DNA of 64,000 nt from Progne subis subis (lineage: Eukaryota > Chordata > Aves > Passeriformes > Hirundinidae). Every line of letters begins with the position of its first letter. Position 1 is the first letter of the stretch. The translations under genes were made by a program, and so were the position numbers. Below the pieces are notes generated by a model. It did not search any database. It was not told the DNA's origin and was given only the letters and a program-made list of their open reading frames with translations. The stretch is from assembly GCA_022316685.1 (NCBI GenBank), contig JAKJHU010000034.1:1674001-1738000 (forward strand), read 5' to 3'. Below, piece by piece: positions 1 to 12,600 of this stretch.

Positions 1-510
1 AACACAGGTGGGAAGAGGAGAAGAAAACTGTGAAGTTTCTAAGAACGGATATTGCATAATCCTTCAAGTTTTCCCAAACATTTCTAAAGGCAATTTTATT
101 TTTTCTGAGTTTCAATCAGCTTTAAAACCTGTCAGAGTTTTACTTTTCAAAACACCTAGTCAGCATTTAAAAACTAGCTGATATTACTGAGGAGCATTGA
201 AGGAATTGGATCCCTTCCATACTATGGTTGGAAGACGTGTAAGGTCCTCCTCTGATGGATACCAGATTTTGGAATTTCTAATACAACAATATGATCTTGA
301 TAAAACACTTTCAAATTATTGTGAGTTTTTTTAAGTAGGTAAAATTATGGAGTATTGAAAACCTTTGTTTTATTGCTTGGATTAAAGATTAGAGAAAAAT
401 GAGTGCAGTGTCATTACTGATGCTGGAAAGGCGCTTGAGGCAGTCCTTTCTGTATAGCATTGGGTGTGTAAGACCTCAGATATGACTCTCAGGGTTTGTT
501 TCTCACTTAC
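1..510 (-). other. WIF1: WIF1 intron 9 (partial)
   Basis: This is the 5' part of intron 9 on the WIF1 strand. I looked for the conserved tail codons of exon 10 and found none. There are no repeats or other features that I can name. Confidence 0.85.
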
Positions 511-606
511 TTTTATTGCAGTGTCTCCCATGCCAGCCTTCTTTGCACTGGCATTTGTTGGGCTCCACACAGGTGCCGTACAGGCCACAGCTGGGTTCGC
601 AGACAG
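511..606 (-). CDS. WIF1: WIF1 exon 9: EGF-like repeat 5
   Basis: This 96-nt exon encodes [20 protein letters not shown] onward to GRHCNK, the last EGF-like module. The acceptor is TTTTTTACAG and the donor is GTAAGT (505-510). It ends in phase 1, ready to join the arginine that begins the C-terminal tail in exon 10, which is outside the window. Confidence 0.95.
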
Positions 607-3600
607 CTGTAAAAAAGGAAACACGTACACCTGGCCTCTTGACATTTCATCCAGAGACAGTCACACATTTGCTTTCCCTGCTGTTTGATGTGATGGGTTG
701 GTCCTGGCACAGGCTGGGGCTCTCAAAGTGAATCTGTGCCTTTTCACTGAGCGCAGTCAGAGCCCTGAAACAGTCCACACTCATCTCTTTACCTGCCAGG
801 TCTGTCTCAGCCTCTGGCAAGAGAATCAGGTTGTACAGCAGAGCTGAGCATCTGCCAGAACCAGTGGGAGAAGGAGAGTAATCCCCAGCATCCCACTCAG
901 AAAGTGTTCTCACTGTACATTAACATGGCAAAGTATTGACATTTCAGTAAACATTTCTCTATTACTAATCTGCTATTGCTGAGCTGTCACACTGCTGTTT
1001 TACAGAAACTCAAGAGTACAGAAGAGACTCTGAGGAGACATCTGTAAAAAACTGTTTCTGGTTTTGTAATACACCTTAAGTCTGGTGTATGATGTATGTC
1101 CAGAAACTAAAACAACTTGAATTACTTTGACAACAAACAATTAGTACTGACATTAAGTAAAGAAGATATTGCACAGTGAGTTCAATGTTCCCACAAGGAC
1201 TGGATGGAGTGGCTTTGGGACTTACGCTTTGAACACAGGTCTCCCTGGTAGCCTTTGGAGCACTTGCATTTATTCTTACCAGTACATTTGCCTCCATTTC
1301 GACAGGGTTGATGGCATTTACCTAGAAATTGAAAACATAGAAACAATGGTCTTAGTCCCCTGTGCCGACTGGGGACAAGTGTCTGACAAGCTTGCCTTGT
1401 ACCTGAAAACTTGTCAGATGTTAGATTGTGCACTATGGATCCATCAGGAAAGACTCTGCTGCAAGACTGTGCTTCCAATTTATAAGCGTTCTTCTCCTTT
1501 GAAAATACGACAATAATTTGGCATGGCCAAAGCCTGTGTGACCTTGCAGCTTCTGCCCAGGTTTGTGCTGCTGTGACTCTGCAGAATCCCCCACATGACT
1601 TGTCAGTATTGACTCCTGCTCTCCTCACCCTTTACAGGGGAGGCAGCACTGCCCAGATGATACGGTTCCAAAGAGTGGGATCCAAACGCGAGGGGCCTCA
1701 GCAGAAAAAAATCTAGTGACATCTGAGAGCAGTAAGATACTCAGGAGATAACAGGTACAGCTGCTACTTGCAGACGGTAAATATATTGGCTGGGCCCAGC
1801 AGCTTGTAGCACAGGCTGGGGAGCACCATGGTGCTGTGGATGGTGCAATGAGGGATGTTCCACACAGCAGCTCAGAAACTAAGGGCTCATTAAAATTACA
1901 TGCCCTTCTTTCCTGTTTGCAAAGAACAGAGCAACTTTGCTAACAGTAATTGGAACTGGCAGACATTTTTCCAGGCTCTTGCTCTGGAACTTACTTTCCT
2001 TCACAGACTTTGCCAAAGGCATAGGCTGGGTCTGCTGTTGTAGGAATTCTTGTTTGGCTCTGATCACCTGGGACTGAGGAGGCCCTCACTGGTGGAGGAG
2101 AACCACAGCTCAATTTCTTTCTTTCATGCTGGGAATGACACACCAGGGACCTTCCTCAAATTTAACGTCCAATGTCCCATCATCAGACTGCCTATACCTT
2201 GTTAGAATTTGTCTGCATTACTGAACTAATTAAATCTTTACTCATCTCTAGGAAGGAAAGCACAGTGCCCATGAGCTCAGTCACTCCCAGGCTGAGGGAG
2301 GCTCACTGGGTACTCTTAGGCCACCAGGAACTGCACCCTCACTTTCCTGCCACCTTGGTGCCCATATGTACCAGTGCAGCTTTTCTCATTGTTGTCTAAA
2401 ACCATTTTTTGTCTTTTCTAATGCCACTACACTTCCTAGATTCTTCAGAAAAGAGGGGAAAAAAGGCACCCTTCCTAGATATAACACTAATATCTACCTG
2501 AATCTGTGACCAAACAAAAACTGGAGCCTGGAGCAGAAAACTTCCCTTTCCCTTTCCCTTTCCCTTTCCCTTTCCCTTTCCCTTTCCCTTTCCCTTTCCC
2601 TTCCTTCCCTTTCCTTCCTTTCCTTCCCTTTCCCTTTCTCTTTCCCTTTCTCTTTTCCCTTTCCCTTTTTTCTTTTTTTTTTTTTTTTCCCTTTTTTTTT
2701 CCTAAGAAAGGTATTAACTGATGCCTGCATGTCATAATTTAAGTATCAACACTGGCTTGCTGTGCTGAAAACCTAATTTCATGATCACAGACTGCCCTCT
2801 TGGGAGCTCAACATCACAGGCAGCACCTGTTTAGCCCTCAGCCCCTGCAGACCTTTGTGATACACGTGTGGATTGTCAATATAAAGGAAACACTCATTCC
2901 TATTTTATATAATTATTTTAATAACCCTGAAACAAGTTTCATAAGCAACTCTGCTAAGGAGAGTTTCTGTAAAAGTACAGTTTCTCTGCAGAAACCTCTG
3001 GGGAGGGAAACCTTAGGCATTCTAATTTGCAAACATCTGCATCCCAAGTAATTAACAACTGGACAGAGCCATGCTAAAGAAAGCAATGAATTTTCCTAGT
3101 TCTTCAAGTAAATCTAGAGGATATGGGTCAAGAGATGTGACACCAACTTCGATCGAGTTGCAACAGGCAAGCATTGGCTCAGCACAGCTCAATTAACTTT
3201 GGCCTAAGATACTGTCACAGCATGAAGGAAAGAGTAATAAACTCTCTCTGTTATTGACTGAGAAATGGAAAAAGCAACAAAATAGCTGGTGAAAAGTAGG
3301 GGAGGAATCGAAAGCAAAATAAAACTCTCTGGATTCAAAGTAAAACACTAATTAGAGACAATGCATACCTATAACTAGAAAAAAAGATCTGGAAGACTGT
3401 GAATGCTTCTTAGTGTTGTAGACTAGGTTCAGTACACTTCCCAGGAGTGTTACAGAGGGATTCAGTTATTACACAAGCACTGAAAACCTATACCCAATGT
3501 TAAAACAAAAACAACAAAACCTTGTAATTTTCAGAAGATGGCTTTCTGCCTGTTGAAAAGTTCCCCCCCTCTATTATTTTAAGAATCCCATGACTGAATG

Positions 3601-6600
3601 TAGCTGGCCCAGGATCTAAGAAAACGGACTGGGTTGTCTTTCTGGTCTGGTATTTCTAAGACTTGTCTAGATTTCTTGCAATATTCTACTACTGTGCTGG
3701 TGCAGTGCCCAGAGGTGATGACAGCTGTCAATCACAGTCTAACAATTGCAGTCCTAGCTGTACAAGAGCCAGAGTAAGTGCATAGCTTTCCTTGCTCTCA
3801 TTGACATTTTCCCAGTTTAGGTCTTAGCATACCATGATCCTGAATTTGCTTTTTTTTTCTTTTGTACAGAAACTAGTTTACTGCCCATGTTTTAATTGAT
3901 TTGATTTTCACAGGTAAGCCTTTCCAGGAAGTCAGACCAGTTGCACTTATCCCAAGCAGCAGTAGACAAACATGAGCTTCAGCTCTACAGACAGATCAAT
4001 TAAATGTACTGCCCTTAATTATACATGCTGCAATAACAGTGCTATTCAATAAGTAAGAATTCCCCTCAAAAACCCACCGCCAAACATAAAATACGTATTT
4101 CTCTCTTTGAATCACACCTTAGTCTTCATCTGAAAAATGTCAACAATGTTGACTTTCTGGGGACTGAAGAAAGAAATGGGGTTCTGCCAAGTAATCAAAT
4201 TTGAACTTGATGTAAGCAAAGGTAAATCCAGTGAAAACCCACACTGTTGTTCTTGTGGCATAGGATCTGAATTTATATAAATGGGCAATCTTTATTAACT
4301 CCAAAACAATAAAGCTTTGTAGCTTCTTTCCCCCTAAATTTTTAATGATATAAAAAGGAGTTGCAAAATGCTTTGCACTGCATAGAGACATGGTGAAACA
4401 TTTACATACACCTATCGTTAATCTACACATAAAGACTGAGCAAAACATAGATCTTACTGTATCTGTGTACCTTCTCTGCACAGCAATTCACTTTTTGTTG
4501 TGCACTGGCTGACAGCAAGTTAAGAGTTTATTTCCTATGTGTTTCTAAAGTGATAAAAATGTCCTAATTGTTAGAAGAGCTTGTTTCTACTTGTCTGATG
4601 TATATTAAAAAATCAGCATTTACATATCCTAGGCCAAATAGTGCTCTCCACACTCCTGTGAAGGTGCTGGGGAATACCAGTGGGATTATTTACAGCAGGG
4701 AAAGCTTTCTGGCTCAGTGTCCTATTTGAAGTTCTAAGTCCAAGAAGAATGAGGTCTAGTTGCACATCCTGAAGTTACCTTGTGAGTGTAACTTGTGTTA
4801 CATGAAAGTTCTTAGCTCTTACAGTTCAGACCTCCTTTTGCCCCAAACCTTTTCATTTCCAGATTATAGCAGCCCTTTCAGAGGTGTCAGCTCAAACTTA
4901 ATCTGCTGTGCCCAAGTGTGATTTGCCATAATGTTTGAAAATAGATGCACCTCACAGGCTTGGCATGACAGCACATCTGTCTGCCACAGGATATTGCTTG
5001 CATACTTATGACTTGAGGCTTGTTACCAAACAATCTGGTTACTAGTGAATACAGAACAGGGCAGGGGTTGAGATGGTCCAGCAATGAATCAAACTGCTAA
5101 GTAGGAAACTTGTTTGGAGGCATGTGGTGTCTGACTCTGAGGGTCCCAAACTGCTGTGTGAGCCCCTTGCTCTGTGCCCAGCAGAGGCAGGTCACAGGTT
5201 ATCATTCAGACATGGACACTAGAAGAAGCTGACATACATGAAAGCAAGTGCACAGAGATGCTACTCACTAATTTCACATTGGTCTCCTTCATAGCCTGAA
5301 GGACAAATGCATTTTCCCAGGTAGAAACACGTCCCTCCATTGAAACAGGTTGTTGTACAGTTTGCTGAAACAAAAAAATGAGGAATGAACTAAGTCATTA
5401 ATATGAGCTAGGACTCACTTGGACTTAATGTTCTCTGATGTTCGTCATAAATAAACATTGAGTAGGTTGTAAAAGCAGGATTAACCTCTTTTCATTCGGT
5501 TTACAAAGTAAGACTGAAGTTACTCCTATATGATGCTTCACATGGGAACACACACAAGGCAAGAATGAGACAAGTGAACAATACAGGAGCAAGCTCTCTG
5601 AGGACAGACTGTGCTACATCTTTATCAACCCCCACGCATAAAGCTCATTGAAGGATTAAGACACTATTGTTACTGAAACTGCCAGCGTCTGATAAAAGGA
5701 GCACAGCCTAGGACTGTAAGCTGCTTCTACTAGAGAATACTTCACTGCAGTTCTTAAGTAATCCTTTGACTAAAAAGAAACTTCTGTGAGTTTTTCTGTG
5801 TGGTGACATAGATGCAAATGCTCTGACTTTTGGCTGCCAAATGACTTGCATTGTGTTAGTTGTGACTTTTCACCAAACAGCTGGAATTCGCATTAATCCT
5901 TCAAGACAGGGGGAGCATTTAATTAAAGAGCACATTTGAAGCATTTTCTAAATGTGGTTAAAGTCCGTTCAAAGACTAGATACAAGACATGACAATATTG
6001 ACACCAACAGTTTGTGCAAAATAATTGGAAGGTTCCCACTATATTGCTGAAAAGTCCTCTAGGACCTTTTGCATTCAGTCTTTACTTCATACAGACCTGC
6101 AACAACAAATGCAGCACAACGTTCTGCTCTGCCATGAGCAGGTCTGTTATATTTCTGCAGGAATTTACTTGTTTTTTTTTTTCTATGTGGTAGCTTAGAC
6201 TATTCCAAATTACTGTGCTGAACAACTGATTGTTGGTTTTTACCCTTCATGACTCCTGATGCAGCAACAAAAACTAAATAGCTTGCATATTTTTTCATGT
6301 GTCCAGATGCAGCACATTAATGTACTAAAAAATTAGTAAAATTAATTTTACTACAGGAAACTAGAGCTCAAATAGAGGTATCCTGTTTTGTTTTGTTTTG
6401 TTCCCCGCCCCTCCCCTCCCCTCCCCCTCCCCCGCCCCCCCCCGAAATATAAGTGATTTTTGTGCTAAGATCCACAGTTTTCAGTGGGTCAACTGAAGTG
6501 GTTATCCAAACTACCCTTCACAGAGCTGGGGTGTATGGATACCTGCCGTTCCCTATATTCTTCCAGCAGCTGCCAGGCGGTGCTACAGCATCTATTTTAA

Positions 6601-9600
6601 GAATCACAATATCTCTAAAACTTATTTACTTATTGCTTGCCTGACTTTCCAAAATGCACTCCTAGAGGAAAACTGCCACAGGTGAATGAAGAGGCTGCTG
6701 TGTGCAGAGCCAGGAGTTTAGCTGGCATTTACCTTTGTCACAGTTGATGCCGTAGAACCCCGGGGGACAGATGCAGAGGCCAGGTGTGATGCAGAGCCCA
6801 CCGTTCATGCAGCGAGGAACACACAGTGCTGCGGAGTGAGAAGGGCAGAAAAAGCATTGCTGGTGGGTTAGCAACTGGAATTTAAATACATGGCACATTG
6901 ACTCCTTAAGCTACTTTTCCTTCGGTTCATGGTTCTAAGTCACATTTGCAAAGTGCCTCTGGTAGAGGGTTAAATCCATTATATCTTTGGTTTGTATCTG
7001 GCAACTTCTGTATAGTGCGACTAAAAACTGTAGGCTAATTGACGTTCAAATCTGATTCCATATGTAAGCAGAAATTGCCTCTTGTATAGTTTAATACCAG
7101 ACAGGGAAAAGAGCAAAGTACCCACATACACCTACACACTCTGGATATTTAAAATTCCCCTAGACAAGTTCTCTCTATGACTGTATTCTGGTTCCTCTGC
7201 TGTGCAGGCAGGACTATCTCAGAGGGGTCAGTAACTCAGTGGGGTTCCCAGACAGGCTCTGCAATGAACCTTCTCTACTCCTGCATACCTGAGCATAAGC
7301 ATGGCTACTAATTTTGGCTAGGAAAGCCTGCTGGTCTGCTAAATTGTCTTGCATGCTCCCAGCGAATCTTTTCTGGAGCTCCTGTGCTCTTCCAAGACCT
7401 CTCCGCCTTGTGGCCACCCAAAAGGCTCTTCAGGGAGACATGTTAGGGGGCAATGTTTCACTTTGTGGTTGACCACAATTGGTACATGCAGCAAGGTTGG
7501 GTCCATGCTAGTGAGTTAAACAGCAACCAGGCATGGGGACAAAAGGCCTTGTGAAATCATCTTGTGAAATTTTTGGTGGCTCAGCTTTCTCCCAGCTGAC
7601 CAGCAAATCCTCCTGGCCATGGTCTTGGGATGAGCAGTAACCATGGGCTCCCTCCCATGAGTGAGTTTGTAATGGGTATGTTGGAAGGTAAGAGTTTATT
7701 AAACATATGAATGCAAGCTGTGCCAGTTCATCTCCAGGCCAGAGACAGTCCTTGATCCTTTGTATTTAATATTTTTGATGTAGTCAGATTATCTGGGAGT
7801 GAATGATTATATTGGAGTAGGATGCCCATGAAGATGGGCATCTCCAGTCACCCTGGAGAGGGACTGCCACTGGGAAAAGGAAGGGAGGGATAGGAAGGTC
7901 TAGTTTCCTTGCCAAGTCACACCAATTTCCCAATTCTTAGCTCCTGGAAATGTTGGTTTGGCTATTATGCATTCATGGAAGAGAAAGAGACTCTTCCCTT
8001 CCCATTTTTGTTTTCAGCCTGCTTGCAAATCTGATCTTATCTGCAAATAAACAAATGCAGAGCAACTAAAGCACTGTGCTTTGTTTCCCAGCTAGTCCTC
8101 ATTAGCAGAAGAATTTTATTTAGTCTTCTTGCCAGATGGATTCCCTGTGATTAGGGATCACTTAACTATTGCATCAGTTTTGTTAAAAGCAATTTGTGAA
8201 ACAGAAGATATTTTTCATGGAAGCAATTTGTATTTCCACTAGACCATTGATGATAATAACAATTCTCTTACATGTTTGAACTCAAAATATACAAATATAT
8301 TTTCAGATATATCTTCAGAACAGGCCGTTCTTAACTTTAGGAGCGCCTACAGTGCGGGAGATACGGTTTTCTTGAGATTGTGGTAAAGAAGACTGTTGAG
8401 ATTTTTTATTAAATTACCTTTCTCACAATGAGGCCCATAAAATCCATCAGGACATTCACAGACATGTCTTTCATTGCAAACGCCTCCATTTCTGCATCCT
8501 CCTGGACATTCCGCTTCATAAAATACAACAACAATCTTAATTAAAATGTTATATACTTCAGCTGCCAACCAGATCGCAGTAGGATCAATATAATTCTTTG
8601 ACACAACAGTTAAAGTATTTGCTGGCAGACAAACACTGAAGAAATGGAAATTCAGCTAAGATTTCTTCAAGATAAATGAGTTTCTCTTTTAGTAGTCTAC
8701 AAATAGAACACATGTTCCATAGGTGATGCACTTGTTGGTAGACTCTGCATTTTCACTGCTCTCCTACTCCATAAGTGCATGAGCAATGTGGATGCTCTGC
8801 TCAGTCCAGTACTTTCTTTTCTGTGTGGAAACGAGCAGGTGACTTAGTGCAGAACTTGCATGGCTGGTTAGACCTACCCTTAGTGTGCAGGACCAGTTTC
8901 GATTTCTGCAGCCTGAAGTAGATGTCACTGCAACTTGCATTTCATTAATTACCACATCTGTTACTACTGAGGTGACAATGATGAAATTTGTGTTCACATG
9001 AAAGAGTGAGCATCAAGGCTAAATGGAAGAAGGCCAGAAAGGAAGATGAAAGCACAACAGTTCTGTACCATTATCAACACTCCTTCTATCTCGATTATTG
9101 ATCAAATACATGAAAGCATTTGGCAACACTGGCAAGATTACACAAGGATGAGAGATACTTCTGGGTGCCACCACCATCCTCGAAACACCATCAAACAAGA
9201 AGACAAACTAAATCAAGCCCGACGGAACACCATCAAAAAAGGGCTGCTGGGTAGAAAAACAATTACTCAAAAACTTTCCCAGATCCCTCACAGAGAATAA
9301 GGCAGGCAGAAGAGACTGCCTATTCCCATTAGAAAAACTTAACATCAGTAGGGATCAGTGGTAGGTACAACCTCTTCATCTTGATGTTCTCTTGTGTGGC
9401 ATTCCAAGTGAGAAAGTTCAAAACCTCTGGGGTAAAATTATATGCCTTAAAAGTAGTCATAGTAATCGTAGTAAAGGTTTTAAGTCCGACTGTGTCCTCA
9501 CACTGTATTCTAGGACTCTTTCTGGAAATGCTTCTCTTTTTGTACTCAAATGTAGAGCTGCTATTCATTACCAAAAAAATTGCATGCTTAAATACATACC

Positions 9601-12600
9601 ATTTCAAGCAGAAAAATAGGAAAACATATTTTTTCTTTGTGACCACCTCTTAGCCACAGCAAATCCTCTCTTATCCACAAAATTGCTCCCTTGTTCTTCT
9701 CACTTCCTCTTCTGGGGCCTTTCTGTATGGCCAAGAATAACTGGAAACAGTGACTAGGGCCCTGACAGGAGCTCTTCCCCATGCATAACATCTCTTGGAG
9801 AAGGGAAACTCACACCTACTCTAACACCAGCCACTAAAGACATTCTTATCATTTTCAGTATCTGTCCCAAAACATTGCTGTGTCCACCTTACTAAACTCA
9901 GGTCAGGAATGGGAGTTATTCCAGTACAGGCTGAGAGAGATGATGTGAGAAAGCTCCTCTGCATGTCTCTAGAGTTTGGAAAATCTTCCTTGTGTCTCTC
10001 AGCTGGCTCCAGGAGCAAAGGACTGGGACAATAATCAACCCCAGGTTTCTTGAGAGGTCATGTGATACAATACTACTAATTGTTGGATATTACAACTCGT
10101 ATAAAAATGGCAACAACAAATTATATGACAGAAATGATAACTTGGATGAGTGCTACTACTAAACTGACTTTGGAGCCCTTCCTCTTTAAGCCACTATTTT
10201 CCAAAATACAGACTTGAAACTCTGCTGTCCCTATTAGAATACCCCAATGCTATTTCCAAAGTTTATTAAGTTCAGTATCTTTGAGCTGAACTGAAAATAA
10301 AAAGATAGGAAAACTTCTGTGTTGTATTTACACCAGACACACAACTTCATACATGAGATCTAATTGATTTTGTGTCCTTTAAGCCTCCATTTTTCTTTCT
10401 GTTTCTCTGCCCACTTCTTCTCCCCCTCCTCCACTTTCCCTGGGCTAATTGGCAACAGCAAGGCTTCAAAGGAAACAAGCAGCTCTGCTATTTGGGCGTA
10501 GTGAGGTTTCAAAGAACAAACAGCTCTTGCTCCCACTGCTCACTCTTTGAAGCCACACTACAACAAATTATCTCAGAGGAAATGGTGCAGAGAAGAAAAT
10601 GTGGGATTGTGAACGAAGATTTAATGGGAGAAGAATAAAAATCTTGTTCTGTGTACATCAGCCCTGTCATGGGTTAATTTGATACAATTGTACATGGTAT
10701 AGGATAATTATCTTATCTTAGACACTGATTTTTCAATTTCCATAGCCTCAGCTTTAAGAGATAATTATAGTTGTTTGTGATGTATCAAATTAATTCAGAA
10801 AGTCTTATTACACAGTGCTTCTGGTTCATAGATCAGTTGATTGAACAAGTGCTCTCATTTCCAAGCAAACACTGCAATAACTTCATGGTGCTCTTCTGTT
10901 AACATGTCCTCTGTGTGCTTACTGCTTGATTACTGGAAGTACTGAACACCAACTTCCACCATTTTACCTGTATCAAAACCCAGGAGGTTGCACCTGAGCT
11001 ACAGAGAAGGTAAAGCCAAGTTTTGCAGAAATTTTCTGGTTTATGATTTTTGTATTCAGTTTGTATGTGCAAGTTTGAGATTTAGGGAGCGAAAGACACG
11101 TTGGAACTAAGGTACTGGCAGCATTAATTGATAGCAGTAACACCACTATAGTTCCCAGAACGTCATTTCCCCAGATGATGTGCCAGTTCTGGAAACATTA
11201 ACCTCAGCCTGCTTTCACACAACTAGCTCTCCTCCAGGCACCTCAAATCGTTTGCTAACTGGGGCTTTTCATATGATACATCTCTATCAATGTCCTTGAT
11301 GTGATGAGCAGGGAACAGGAGGAGGGAGAAATGTCTCCAACCCAGGCTGCTAAGGGAGTTCAGTAAGAAAAGGTTCAGTAAACCTGTAGCAAATGATCAG
11401 CAAATGCACACCGAGCCAGAAAGCCTGGAATGCACCATGATTGCTACACATTGTGTGACTGCTTTTTTTCCATTCCCTCCCCTCCAGCTCTTATCTTACA
11501 TGAAGCATGAGACAGTTAGGTGACCTGGTCTAACAGCATTCCAGAATGTTTTCTTCAGTGTTACCTTGCTGACAGGTTTTAAAGAAGATGGCATTTTGAG
11601 GAGTCTGGAGAATAATATTGCCTTCTGAATTCATTATGATCACATTCACCTCAAATGCAGCGACCCCATCTTGTTTTCCAAGGCAAGGAAATCCAACCTG
11701 GACAACTAAAAAAAGGATAATAATACCAATAATACTTATATTTACATGTACATGTACATATACATATGCATATACATAAGCATACATTTAAATACTATTA
11801 AAAAAATATTATAGTTGTATTTAAGCTTTGGAGGAATGCCAGCGATGAAAACTTGTAACATAGCGACACACAGATCCCTTTATTCATGGGTGGCTCCAGG
11901 GTTAGAAGTACAACAGCACAGGAGAGGAGCTTGTGCTCATTTGCTGAAATAGCCCCAAGAGTCTATAGCACAGACAGTGATTTTAACACAACCACACTTC
12001 TCTTGCAGATGAGGAAATAACTCATGTCGAGGTATCTAAGGATATATCAAAACAAGCTGAAGCCTGCATTTAATTTTCTGGGTTGAACTGCTCACTTCTG
12101 AGTCTAAATTTTCTGTGCTGTCATGTGACTTCTGTAAAAATGCATTTTGGGAAAAAAGCTACTTTAGATAAGCTTTTCTGGTTTGGATATTGCAATTAAT
12201 ACCTAAATAAGATACTGATCTAACCAAAACTTACTCCATGAAGTGCTGAAAAAATGGTACACTTGATAAGTATGATCATGGGTGCAGTTTTTAAAGAGAA
12301 GACTTAGACACCTCACTCTGACAGAACTAGTTAAGCATAGTGACATTTGGACATTGACTTTCCAGGAAAAGTATTCAAACACTTTTGAAAAACAAAGAGT
12401 TTAAGCAGCTAATTAAGGCCAGTAAATCTAGAGTATTTTAATGATGAAGTAAACCCAGTACCTCGGAACTATGGAATTCTCTGCTGTGATTGTCACAAGA
12501 GATCTTAAATAATCTTCAGATGAAACAATTTAACTGTTTTCTTCAAAATCAGCTCTTCTTAGCTGCTTTATAAGTCAAATACAACTAACAGAAATTGTTT

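Noticed and set aside
1..510. Search for WIF1 exon 10 (C-terminal tail)
   Set aside because: No frame matches the conserved tail or its end, so the exon lies beyond the left edge.
2487..2735. Open frames encoding poly-GKGK, poly-ERER and poly-FPFP
   Set aside because: They are artefacts of the (CCCTTT)n tract.
9046..9300. Plus-strand frame of 84 codons in WIF1 intron 4
   Set aside because: No recognisable motif, no splice sites around it, and an open length that is unremarkable in a 64-kb window.
10665..10720. TGTCATGGGTT sequence resembling the start of the solo LTR at 15311
   Set aside because: The similarity stops after about 11 bases, and no matching end or target duplication was found.
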